Origin: Lepas anatifera
Lineage: Eukaryota; Arthropoda; Thecostraca; Lepadidae
Length of the DNA: 64,000 nt
Direction of reading: 5' to 3'
Assembly: GCA_034440635.1 (NCBI GenBank)
Contig: JAOTON010001597.1
Location: forward strand, 558,001 to 622,000
Part shown: positions 48,751-59,852 of the stretch, piece by piece
Layout of the letters: each line of letters opens with the position of its first letter
Position numbering within the stretch: the first letter of the stretch is position 1
Position numbers and translations under genes: made by a program
The notes under the pieces: generated by a model
Database searches by the model: none
The model's input: only the letters and a program-made list of their open reading frames with translations
Told to the model about the DNA's origin: nothing

Positions 48751-51638
48751 CTGACGGCCATAAATCACAGCGTGTAATCCACCTGACGGTCATAAAGCAC
48801 AGCCGTGTACTCCACCTGACGGTCATAAATCACAGCCGTGTACTCCACCTGACGGTCATAAAGCACAGCCGTGTCCTCCACCTGACGGTCATAAAGCACA
48901 GCCGTGTACTCCACCTGACGGTCATAAAGCACAGCCGTGTCCTCCACCTGACGGTCATAAAAGCACAGCCGCGTACTCCACCTGACGGTCATAAAGCACA
49001 GCCGTGTACTCCACCTGACGGTCATAAAGCACAGCCGTGTCCTCCACCTGACGGTCATAAAGCACAGCCATGTACTCGGTCATAAGGCACAGCTGTGTAC
49101 TCCACCTGACGGTCATAAAGCACAGCCGTGTACTCCACCTGACGGTCATAAGACACAGCCGTGTACTCCACCTGGCGGTCATAAAGCACAGCCGTGTACT
49201 CCACCTGACGGTCATAAATCACAGCCGTGTACTCCACCTGACGGTCATAAAGCACAGCCGTGTAATCCACCTGACGGTCATAAAGCACAGCCGCGTACTC
49301 CACCTGACGGTCATAAAGCACAGCCGCGTACTCCACCTGACGGTCATAAAGCACAGCCGTGTCCTCCACCTGACGGTCATAAAGCACAGCCATGTACTCG
49401 GTCATAAGGCACAGCCGCGTACTCCACCTGACGGTCATAAAGCACAGCCGCGTACTCCACCTGACGGTCATAAAGCACAGCCGCGTACTCCACCTGACGG
49501 TCATAAAGCACAGCCGCGTACTCCACCTGACGGTCATAAAGCACAGCCGTGTCCTCCACCTGACGGTCATAAAGCACAGCCGTGTCCTCCACCTGACGGT
49601 CATAAAGCACAGCCATGTACATGGTCATAAGGCACAGCTGTGTACTCCACCTGACGGTCATAAAGCACAGCCGTGTACTCCACCTGACGGTCATAAGACA
49701 CAGCCGTGTCCTCCACCTGACGGTCATAAAGCACAGCCATGTACTCCACCTGACGGTCATAAAGCACAGCCGTGTACTCCACCTGACGGTCATAAAACAC
49801 AGCCGAGTACTCCACCTGACGGTAAGAAAGTACAGCCGTGTACTCCACCTGACGGTAAGAAAGTACAGCCGTGTACTCCACCTGGCGGTCATAAAGCACA
49901 GCCGTGTACTCCACCTGACGGTCATAAAGCACAGCCATGTACTCCACCTGACGGTCATAAAGCACAGCCATGTACTCCACCTGACGGTCATAAGACACAG
50001 CCGTGTCCTCCACCTGACGGTCATAAAGCACAGCCGCGTACTCCACCTGACGGTCATAAAGCACAGCCGTGTACTCCACCTGGCGGTCATAAAGCACAGC
50101 CGTGTACTCCACCTGACGGTCATAAAGCACAGCCATGTACTCCACCTGACGGTCATAAAGCACAGCCGTGTACTCCACCTGACGGTCATAAAGCACAGCC
50201 GTGTACTCCACCTGACGGTCATAAAACACAGCCGAGTACTCCACCTGACGGTAAGAAAGTACAGCCGTGTACACCACCTGACGGTCATAAAGCACAGCCG
50301 TGTACTCCACCTGACGGTCATAAAGCACAGCCGTGTGCTCCACCTGACGGTCATAAAGCACAGCCGTGTACTCCACCTGGTGGTCATAAAGCACAGCCGC
50401 GTACTCCACCTGACGGTCATAAAGCACAGCCGTGTATTCCACCTGACGGTCATAAAGCACAGCCGTGTCCTCCACCTGACGGTCATAAAGCACAGCCATG
50501 TACTCGGTCATAAGGCACAGCCGTGTACTCCACCTGACGGTCATAAGACACAGCCGTGTACTCCACCTGACGGTCATAAGACACAGTCGTGTACTCCACC
50601 TGACGGTCATAAGACACAGCCGTGTACTCCACCTGACGGTCGTAAAGCACAGCCGTGTACTCCACCTGACGGTCATAAAGCACAGCCGTGTACTCCACCT
50701 GGTGGTCATAAAGCACAGCCGTGTACTCTACCTGACGGTCATAAAGCACAGCCATGTACTCGGTCATAAGGCACAGCCGTGTACTCCACCTGGTGGTCAT
50801 AAAGCACAGCTGTGTACTCCACCTGACGGTCATAAAGCACAGCCGTGTCCTCCACCTGAAGGTCATAAAGCACAGAATCAGAATCAGAATCAGCCGTGTA
50901 CTCCACCTGACGGTCATAAACCACAGCCGTGTACTCCACCTGATGGTCATAAAGCACAGCGTGTACTCCACCTGACGGTCATAAAGCACAGCCGTGTCCT
51001 CCACCTGACGGTCATAAAGCACAGCCATGTACTCGGTCATAAGGCACAGCCGTGTACTCCACCTGACGGTCATAAAGCACAGCCGTGTACTCCACCTGAC
51101 GGTCATAAGACACAGCCGTGTACTCCACCTGACGGTCATAAAGCACAGCCGTGTACTTCACCTGACGGCCATAAATCACAGCGTGTACTCCACCTGACAG
51201 TCATAAAGCACAGCCGTGTACTCCACCTGACGGTCTTAAAGCACAGCCTGTGTACTCCACCTGGCGGTAATAAAGCACAGCCGTGTACTCCACCTGGCGG
51301 TCATAAAGCACAGCCGTGTACTCGACCTGGCGGTCATAAAGCACAGCCGTGTACTCCACCTGACGGTCATAAAGCACAGCCGCGTACTCCACCTGACGGT
51401 CATAAAGCACAGCCGTGTACTCCATCTGCCGGTCATAAAGCACAGCCGCGTACTCCACCTGACGGCCATAAAGCACAGCCGTGTACTCCACCTGACGGTC
51501 ATAAAGCACAGCCGTGTCCTCCACCTGACGGTCATAAAGCACAGCCGTGTACTCCACCTGATGGTCATAAAGCACAGCCGTGTACTCCACCTGACGGTCA
51601 TAAAGCACAGCCGTGTACTCCACCTGACGGTCATAAAG
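48739..51638 (-). repeat. 33-bp tandem array of the exon 3 splice acceptor
   Basis: About 2.9 kb, nearly ninety units. On the minus strand each unit is GTGGAGTACACGG (identical to the start of exon 3) followed by CTGTGCTTTATGACCGTCAG (as at the intron end). Each junction therefore repeats CAG|GTGGAG, the real acceptor and first codons. In the exon frame a unit reads VEYTAVLYDRQ. Since 33 is a multiple of three, long frames of up to about 380 codons stay open on both strands. Shortened units (TGTACTCGGTCATAAGGCAC) recur at about 49072, 49391, 50497, 50755 and 51027, with a variant at 49614. A (GAATCA)3 insertion lies at about 50875. The unit next to the exon is full length; the second is 32 bp and closes the exon frame with TGA. 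Confidence 0.97.
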
Positions 51639-52767
51639 GTGCATAAATGGACAGTCGGAAAAGTGATCCACATCCAACGCACAGGTGGACTAATTTATTG
51701 ATGGGATAGATTGGTTAATCTATTGGCATATCTAAAACCTGAATTGCATAATTAGATATCCAATGCTAATTAATATATAAGGATATAATATATACCGCCA
51801 CCTCTGGATATAATAATGAATATCGACATGTGCAAACGAAAGGAGACAGGCACCCCAATCTTTGAAGGAAAGCAGATGAATAATTATACGTGGTCTGTGT
51901 CCTCCTCACTGATAACAGTACCAACAAAAATTGTATCTGAGAAATAGTATCAGTTGTGAGCTTTTTATTATTACAAACTGACAAAGCAATAAAAATTTCA
52001 AACACTTTTTCGGATTTTTTTCAAGTAGCTGAGAAAATTAGATTCTATAGTTCAGATGATGTCATGTGCATATTTTCAGATGTGAATGGAGAAGAACATG
52101 AATCAAAAACTAGCCACACGAAAAAAAAATTATTTAGAAAAATAGTAACTTGTCTCCGTGCTAATGAAAGGTGCTGGCCAATGGTAGTTCAAGTTCATTT
52201 TACACCAGTAAGCACACGTCCGGGTTATTAGGCTTTGAAAGTGAATATGTAAGGGAGTGGATGTTGCGGCTGTAAGATTTAACCGGATACCGTGAAGTTT
52301 TCACAGCCGAAGAGCTATTAATTGCACATTAATCGCTTTTCCTTAGTCGGAGCTAACAGACAAAACACTAATGCATACACCGTGAAAAGTCGCGAAATTC
52401 CAAAACATACTGATAAGGAATTAAAATCACCATAATGAAATTTGCAGACTATCTGAGCAGTTTATACCGTTAGTCTTATATCCTTTTTGAGGTGAGCAGC
52501 CCACTCTAAAATGTAAGAATAAACGTTATGCATTCTGCATCTTTCGATCACTAACAAACACAAAATGAATTTAGCAGAACATGGGTACTTCCTTCAGGGC
52601 CTCCTCCTGACGTGTTTCGCACGCACCATGTCACCGGACACCGTCCAGCCCAGGGGCGGGTCACGTGGTCAGGACTGCCGTCGGCGGGAGGAGAGTGAAC
52701 ACCCGAGTAAAGACACGTGACTGTACCCCGTCACACGCAGCTGACAGACTGAGTGTGCTCCACCCAC
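48751..52767. other. Intron between exons 2 and 3
   Basis: About 4 kb. The 3' three-quarters is the 33-bp array and the remaining 51639-52767 shows no recognisable feature. The donor is GTGGGT. The real acceptor has only a weak pyrimidine tract. Confidence 0.85.
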
Positions 52768-52926
52768 CTTCCTCAAGCAGCCGATGAAGTTGAGCTTGGT
52801 CTGGCTGCCCGGCAGCTGGCTAGTCTCTCCTCGTCCGGCCACGAACAGGCGGGACGAGGTCAGCAGAGTGAAGGGCCCGGAGGTGGTGCCCCGCTCCGTG
52901 TACACTCCGTCCACGTTGATGGACAC
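52768..52926 (-). CDS. Nrx-1: Neurexin exon 2: second half of LNS2
   Basis: A 159-bp, phase 0-0 exon of 53 codons. It starts VSINVDGVYTERG, matching the VTISVDG segment just after vertebrate SS2, and ends NFIGCLRK, the conserved close of an LNS domain. The Cys of GCLRK should pair with the Cys of VEYTC in the next exon. The acceptor is GGACAG and the donor is AAG followed by GTGGGT. Readings on the opposite strand here are shadows. The next exon completes the domain and is separated by an intron dominated by the 33-bp array. Confidence 0.93.
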
Positions 52927-55900
52927 CTGTCCGGACCACGACAGTGGAGTTTGTGTTTGTGTTGTGTTTGTGGCGGAGACACGATGCACGCGCACCACAC
53001 CAGCCACGCTCTCCTTCAGTTGTAAAACTGGCCCGTGTCAAGGTCACAGGTCGCTGGCAGTGGTGCAATGGTGATGCTAAGCAGAATATAATGGGAAGAA
53101 ATTTCTGCAAGACCAGTGGGATTGAGTGGTTTTCCGGCTAAGAGTCTCTGTTCATAACCATCTTCTGATGGAACGTGAAATGTCACCCAACATATGAACC
53201 GGGAAGCAACGCCCCCGTCCAAAATTTCGGTACTTGACTCATAAAGTCTGCTTTTCTTCCACGTATCAACTTTGAACTTCCGCAGCCATCCCAAATTTGC
53301 TTTCCCTGAACTGCCTACAACTCTCCTAGAAAGCGGTTAAGTTGTGACTCAACCATCCACCTCGTTAGTCACCAGATCGGAGTACCCCCCCTCAGGAGAA
53401 ATGTCTGGCGACGCTCGTGGGCGGAAGAACATCTACCCGCCGAAAGAGTAGGCACTTTCAAAGACATACATACTTTCAAAGTCACGCTATAAAGTTATTT
53501 TATATTGGTACTAATAGCTGAGAGAGTTTCTAAGGACTTAGCAGTTTTATCTAATTTCCTACCATTAAAGAAGGAGGCTTCTTTGGAAGAGAATGTCACA
53601 TCATATCCAACTAAAAGCCAGCCAAACAAAGCAAGCTTCATGGACACAGAAAAAGCGAGGACACGTGACATTTCCCAGCCTTCTGCATCATCCGGTCAGA
53701 CAGGTTGAGTCTCTCTCGGCGCTGGATCCAGTCCTCATCACGTGCATTAGCTGCACGCCCCGGGGACCGTGAACGACCCTCGACAGCCTCCTCGGGCGGC
53801 TGAGGAGCAGCTCCGAGTGGGCTGGCTGGTCACTGGCTGATCAGACATCGGGAGACCCGGGCCACCTCAGAATACCCAGAAATAGCCACCGCAAGGCTTT
53901 TGACGTAAGCGGTTTCCTATTCTTTTAGGTATTCATCCCTGTAAGCATAGATAAATTACTTCATAATCAACAACGCTATCTTCAAAAGCGATTGCTCTGT
54001 TTAAGAGCAGATAACGAGAGAAGGTATCAAACTAATTAGTTTGATACCTTAAGAACAGCTAGCTTCGCTAGTCCGCCGCAGAGGGATAACCTATAAGATG
54101 GCGCTTGCTTCAGCACGTTGGACGGCGACAGTGCCGTGCCGAACAACGTGTCGACGCCACGCCAGGGTCGCTCTAAAGAGAGGATGCCTGAGGGCTCGTT
54201 AGCGGGCCATCGGTCGTCACTGTGGGCCGGCGTTGACAGCTGCGGGCCCTCGGGTCCCTTCAGGGTCACCATCGGTCAACACCCCGCCCAGTGCAGCGGT
54301 CCTGTGACGTCACCGGAGACACCGGCGAACCCGGCCGGTGACGAGCCTCCAGAGCCAGACCGCCGGACCCCGCTGACCGCGCAAGGTCACCATTTATATT
54401 GATGGCATGCTAATGGGCCTGGTGCGCATTGGTTTGTGGTAAATAGTTCCAGGTAATGCTACAACTGAATTGAAAATATTATATTTTGCTTTAATTTGTC
54501 GAAAAGAGGTTTTTAAGCCTTCATTCATTTGATTGACCAATTCATTTCAGCGGTCAAATAAATAAATAAATAAATAAGATGTCAGTAACGCCAAAAACTG
54601 TTACACGGCGGCTTAAGGTTTTAAGGAGGCGCCTTGCTTCACGCTAGCTATTTGCATTGCCTGTAAAACGGTAACTTATTTGGAATTGGGCCCTCCATTC
54701 ATACTCCTGACAAAAAATGACACCCTTGAAACATTTTTTGCAAGATTATGATATTTGTATGGATTTGAGTCCGGGGTCTTTGATCTGCCCTTCTTTGGTA
54801 AAGGCCCCTAGTAGCCAGACACCGTAACATCATAGTCTGCCGTGACCCTTCCACGCGCAATAATGGCGCCAGAGACCCAGCCGCCCCAGCAATCTGAAAT
54901 AATATCCGGACAAACAAGTGGTCTCTGCTAGTTTCCTGGGACGCAAGTACGACCGATCCTGACGTATGGGCACTTACGTACACTTTTCTGTATTTATTAT
55001 ACGTTTTAGTCAATGGTGGTGGTCTTGAACGTTTTTGTCTTTGCTTGTAAAACACTTTTGTAGTTTACTAGTACAATGAAACATTTTGGAAGCACAGGAG
55101 CCTTTTTAAACAGTATCTATCAATTTGTCATCCAAATGTATCGTTCAGGAAAGACACAAGCTTAGAGACTTAACTACAGTACAATTTACCGCAAAAACGG
55201 AATACAAATTCTTTAAGATTCTTAGGAGCAGCTTCGAAAACAGGTGCATCTGTGCTAAATCAAAATCCTAAAACACAAGTACTGTTTTATGGGGAGATCA
55301 GTATACCTACATGTTAAGTAGTTTGAATATTTTCGTAAGCAAATAAGCAGACTTCCCTGCTTTTTTGCTGGTTTTCATTTCTTAACACGTGTGTGACATG
55401 GCGGTTATGTTTCACAGAGTAGGAAGCATACACAGCGACCCTTTATCCATATACACGGATTATTCGGCCGCCTTTCAAAGTGTGAACCATAAACTAATCA
55501 TTCATAAATTGAAAAATTCCTATCATTTGCAGGCTTCTGCTCTTCACTGGTTCGTCTCATATCTCTCCGATAGGCGTCAGCGGGTCATCGTTAACGGAAA
55601 AACATAGGACTGGATGCCAGTTACTTCAGGTGTTCCGGAGGGTTCTTTGGTCGCTCCTTTGATTTTCTCTCTGTTCATAAACGACCTTCCGTTGGAAATT
55701 GAGTCATCCTGTTTAATGTACGCCGATGATGTCAAAATTTACCGTAAAATCACGGCCCCAGCTGACGGGCTGCTGCTGCAACACGACCTAGATCGTTTGC
55801 AGAGGTGGTCCGTTAGGTGGGGTCTCATTCTAAATCCCATAAAGTGCAAATCGTTAACGATGACCCTCAGACGCGCACCTGTTCAGATACAATACCATAT

Positions 55901-58900
55901 CGATAACGCTGTTCTTGAAGCTGTTAACCAAATTCGTGATCTAGGCACAATCTTAGACACCAAACTCACTTTCTCGGCTAACATTTCTAGCAAAGTTAGT
56001 AGGGCAAACCGTACACTAGGCCTTTGATTCGGACATTTCAGACAAATTAAAAAAGGACTAAATTCACACAAAAATCTCTTCTGAGTACGCCAATATTAGG
56101 TCTTTGTTAGAATACAACAGCGTTATCTGGTCAGGTGCTGCCAATTCCCACACGGTGCGGGTTGATCGGGTACAGCACAAATTTCTCATGTGGCTAAATC
56201 ATCATGTTACCACACATTGCGTTTCCCTTTCTTACGAATCTCTTCTTTACCACTTCGGCGTCATTTCGCTTTCTTCTCGTAGATTGCAACACGACTTGCT
56301 CTTTCTTAAAGGTCTATTTTCGAACAAAATTAGGTCATCAGAGCTGCTCGAAAAATTCCCATTGCATGTGCCATCCCGATCAACTCGCACGCTGCTTCTT
56401 TTCGCTAAGCGCCGCGGTCGTGTCAGCACCGTCAATAACGGCTTCCCTCAGCGTATACCGTGGGAGTTAAATGCATTTCTGCGGCGGGGAAATGCAGATT
56501 TTTTCAACGGCTCTTTTATCGATTTTAGGAAACATGTTCTTGCATATATTCGCACTGTTTAATTTTTATTACCGTCACTTTTACCATCGGTTTTATCATC
56601 AGCTGCATCTTTCTCATCATTCACATTTTGTTGTTTTTACCGCTTTTTACATGTGTGTCTCTCATCTGTGTACATAGTTTTCCTTTTACTTACATCGACT
56701 TCGCCTGTTATTGGATCATTTTCTGTTGGAGATTTATTTAAATAAATAAATAAATGAAACTCTGGTCACGCACCACAACCATAGTTGTCAGTTAGGTTCT
56801 GCCATGAGAAAGATGCACATTAGCAGTTCAAGCATTCACTGTGATTGTCAGCTGGTACTTACAAAGCAGACGCCGTGTCCAGATCCGATCAACTGGGCGG
56901 CAGCGAGAGGTATAAGCAGCAAAAAAGAACAGAGAGGTAAAAACGTCAGCGATAGAAAAGCCTCAAAACCTGCACGCTTTCCACACAAAACACACCGCAT
57001 TCACGAGTCATGTCATTTGCCTCTGGGCCACAAATTTCTCAGAGAGGTGAAAGATTTGTTCATAGTTATGAAGCAGGATCTCAGAAACAAATAAGGCGGC
57101 GGGGAAACACAAGCAGTGAGGAGAGTTGTTTGAAGGAGAGCCGCAACAGGCAGCGCACTGGTCACGTCCACCATCTCTCTGAGGTGTCTTACCCTGAACA
57201 ATAAGGTAGAGGAAAGAGGCGGAGGTAACTTTAGCGCGAGCCTAATTTGATGCGGCGCGCAAAGAAAGAAAATGTGCCCGTCACTGCAAATATTTTCAGT
57301 CGTGAGGAAAACGTGTTTAAGTCACATGCCATTTGCAGAGCCATTACACAAAACGCACAGACATAGAACACACATCTGAACATGTATAGCACATGACGTG
57401 AAAATGCCACTTGAAGAGTAAAATTTGTTCAATTATTGTAAAATCGACATTTTCTCAAAGGTTGTGTGTTCATAAAATTTTAAGATTTGCTCATAAACAC
57501 GCAGCACTGCATAACTGCTGTACAACTACATGCAGACCAGCACATTTGAAAAGTTTAGGGGGTATTGAGAATTATTTAAACTTTGCATAGCTGTTAGTTC
57601 AAATACATAGATTGCGCACAAGCTGACACGATAGGCTTTTACACTTACGTATCGCTGAGCGACAACGATGTGCAGGCATGCCCATAACACGGGTCATATG
57701 ATATCCATGTCTTTAAGGGTAGCATAAGTGCCTCATTATTTCAGTGAAAAGCTGAACGAGGAAATAAATTGCAGTCCTCCTGAATTTAACGCGTTTTTGA
57801 AGCCAGACTGAAAAACATCATTAAACTGTCCCATGAAATGGCTTTCAAAGAACGAATGACCTTTCTGCCTTTGTGTCAACATTAATATCTGAAAGGTTTA
57901 ACGATCAGCTTTAGGTGAATGCCACATATGACCATTCATGGAACAATAAGAGTGCACTTTGCCCAGACAAGTCATCATAGATCAAAGAACATTATTTTTC
58001 GCACTGGAGCGTACAGAAAACGGTCTACGTACATATATGCAGCTCATGGCTCGATCAGGCAAGTATACCAGTATGCTGCCAAGGCCTGAGAAAGGCTATT
58101 GTCTGAAAATGGACGCACCAGGTGCATTGTTGATCCAAGTGTTAGGTTCACGTAGTATGAAAGAACATTTTTAGTCTCTGGGGGTTCCTTGATGAAACCT
58201 GTGTTTTTTTAGTTTGAGGAATGGTGTGGCTAGAGGCAGTTAGAGCATGCCCTCCTTCGTTGACCGGTATTTTTCGTGCGTAGTGGTGAGTCGACGGTGG
58301 CGGACATGCGCCAACCCAAGGCTCCCCCTGTAGGAGCTAACGGTTTCGGTGCTAAGCGTGTGCTAGATTTGAGGAAACTTTTGAAATTAGAGGGTTATAC
58401 CGAGTGCATTGATGGAAGAAGGCTTTTGGAGAAGGATGTAGAAATGAATTGTTGAGATTTGTTGACAGTAGATGCAAAAAAGGTACCCAACCCACAATAT
58501 TTTAAATTCGAGCTCCAGACTACATCCAGCCTCCACTTCCCGTTGTCCCTCCCCTCATTTGATCCATGCTGTGAAAATATCATTTGAATGCTCTTGTAGA
58601 CATATGCCTCATCATATGAAAGCGTTTGAAGAACATTCAAGAAGAAAAAGCACATCCAGATTATATTCCAACGCTTGAATACTATACACACTCCAACTCT
58701 GTACCCGTCCGCAGGCATATAACCTGGCTCAAACGTGCACGACGCCGGTTGCATTACCCGCGTGGGCCGGGTAGCGGCTACGTCCCCACTGTTAGATAGC
58801 GGCGAAAGCATAGCGATGCCGACCCGCGATGGCGTTCTGAAGATGAGCCCACTATTTCACTGGGTGATTTAGTGTCAGTCCGAAGCGCGCTGCGCCGTTT

Positions 58901-59780
58901 ATTTGACAAGACATTATATATGAGCTTACGGGCACCCCGCCAGTTTCAGCGTGGGCTATACGAGCAGAGAAAGGTCACGGCTCCCCAGACCCTTCCAGGA
59001 AACATAGTAACGACGAACCGTGCTGCTATGTGGGATTTACGAACTGAAGAGTAATCGCATCGCACTTATTCGTTATTTGAGGTATCACATTATTTGAGGT
59101 ATCTTATTCCCAAGCCAGACGTAAATCTAATTGGCTCGAGCCTGCGTCGGACAAACAGGAGCTCTGGAAAACAGGCTGAACAGAGTTTTGTAACTGCTCA
59201 GATGCTAAATTCACGAGAGTTGGGGGTCTTATTTGAAAAAGGAGAGCAGGAGACCCGCAGGTCCTACAACAGAGGTGGAAAATGATATATCTTTTCGATA
59301 AGGCTATAGAAGAGCATGAGCACAGCTATCCAAGCCTGACTCATTTGTGCATAAAAAGCGGTTGGTATTGTACATACATGAGCTTAGCTTATAAAGTTTG
59401 TGGGTACTTGAAGGTAATTGAGCGTTGGCTGTGATATGGGATGGGATACATGAATGGTTGTTCAGTAAAAATTGTAAATATGAAAAAAGGTGTTCCCGTT
59501 TGAGAAAGCTAGAAATAAAAGGGAGCCTGGCCGAACTGTTGACGTGTTTTCTCATATAGATCCAGCCCCTGAGGCCAAGCATATCTTTTTCTAACCAGCC
59601 TGAGCCTGCAATACCTGGTTCAAGTAAGTTTATGGAATAAATTCGAGGCGAGAATAGGACTCCGCCATGAAAAATGGCAGCATTTTGTTCAGCTTGCATG
59701 AACTCCCTAGTTGGTCCCCATCCTCGCTCCACCTTTTGCCTCCACGGGAACCCGCAGTTTCAGCCGTGTGCCGAACTCAC
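52927..59780. other. Intron between exons 1 and 2 (SS2-equivalent position)
   Basis: About 6.9 kb. It contains an (AAAT)n run at 54556-54577 and a dead LINE (55389-56756). The stretches 52927-54550 and 56760-59780 show nothing recognised. In vertebrates an optional segment is spliced in here; I could not identify one by eye. Confidence 0.7.
55389..56756 (+). mobile_element. Truncated, inactive non-LTR retrotransposon (CR1/Jockey-type)
   Basis: Reverse transcriptase motifs appear in order: YTDYSAAFQSVNH (motif A), GVPEGSLVAPLIFSLFINDL (motif B), CLMYADDVKIY (catalytic YADD, motif C), then LNPIKCKSLTM and LGTILDTKLTF. A further frame from 56104 gives the C-terminal region after the RT. The frame is broken by TAG at 55605, TGA at 56025 and a later frameshift. 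The endonuclease and ORF1 are missing, so it is 5' truncated and dead. The 3' end is an (AAAT)n tail at 56738-56755. Confidence 0.85.
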
Positions 59781-59852
59781 CTCCTTCAGCCTCCTGTTGA
59801 CGGTGACCTTGTGCCACTGGTCGTCGTCAAACCGCACCCGCGTCGGCTTCAC
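59781..59852 (-). CDS. Nrx-1: Neurexin exon 1 of the window: middle of LNS2
   Basis: A 72-bp, phase 0-0 exon encoding 24 residues, including RVRFDDDQWHKVTVNRRLKE. This is the conserved beta-strand stretch of the second LNS domain, with the DDxQWHKV signature. The acceptor is GGACAG and the donor is GAG followed by GTGAGT. The residues end exactly where vertebrate neurexins insert the optional SS2 segment (established family knowledge), so this junction is a candidate alternative splice site. I did not find a convincing optional micro-exon in the intron that follows. Exons for LNS1, EGF-A and the start of LNS2 must lie above position 64000. Confidence 0.9.

Larger units (their letters stand above)
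606..59852 (-). other. Nrx-1: Neurexin-1 gene, internal part (12 exons visible, both ends missing)
   Basis: Alpha-neurexin is a presynaptic cell-adhesion receptor whose extracellular part is three LNS-EGF-LNS cassettes; it binds neuroligins and other postsynaptic ligands. The twelve exons spell, in order, LNS2 (from its middle), LNS3, EGF-B, LNS4 and LNS5. All borders are GT..AG, and the phases match across all eleven junctions: 0,0,0,0,1,1,1,1,0,1,1. Exon 11 keeps this only after allowing for a one-base excess. The residues align without large gaps to arthropod and vertebrate neurexins as I know those families. Introns range from about 280 bp to 15.9 kb and hold all the repeats in the window. 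No promoter, start codon or 3' end is present. Gene identity is very secure; the ortholog name assumes the single neurexin gene usual in arthropods. Confidence 0.95.

Noticed and set aside
48739..51638. CRISPR array
   Set aside because: Units are contiguous 33-bp repeats without unique spacers, in a eukaryotic intron.
49377..51646. Open frames of 369-384 codons on both strands with 11-residue repeats (RQVEYTAVLYD, HKAQPCTPPDG and similar)
   Set aside because: The 33-bp period keeps several frames open on both strands at once. The true exon frame is closed by TGA in the second unit, and the conserved exon 3 protein starts at VEYTADS.
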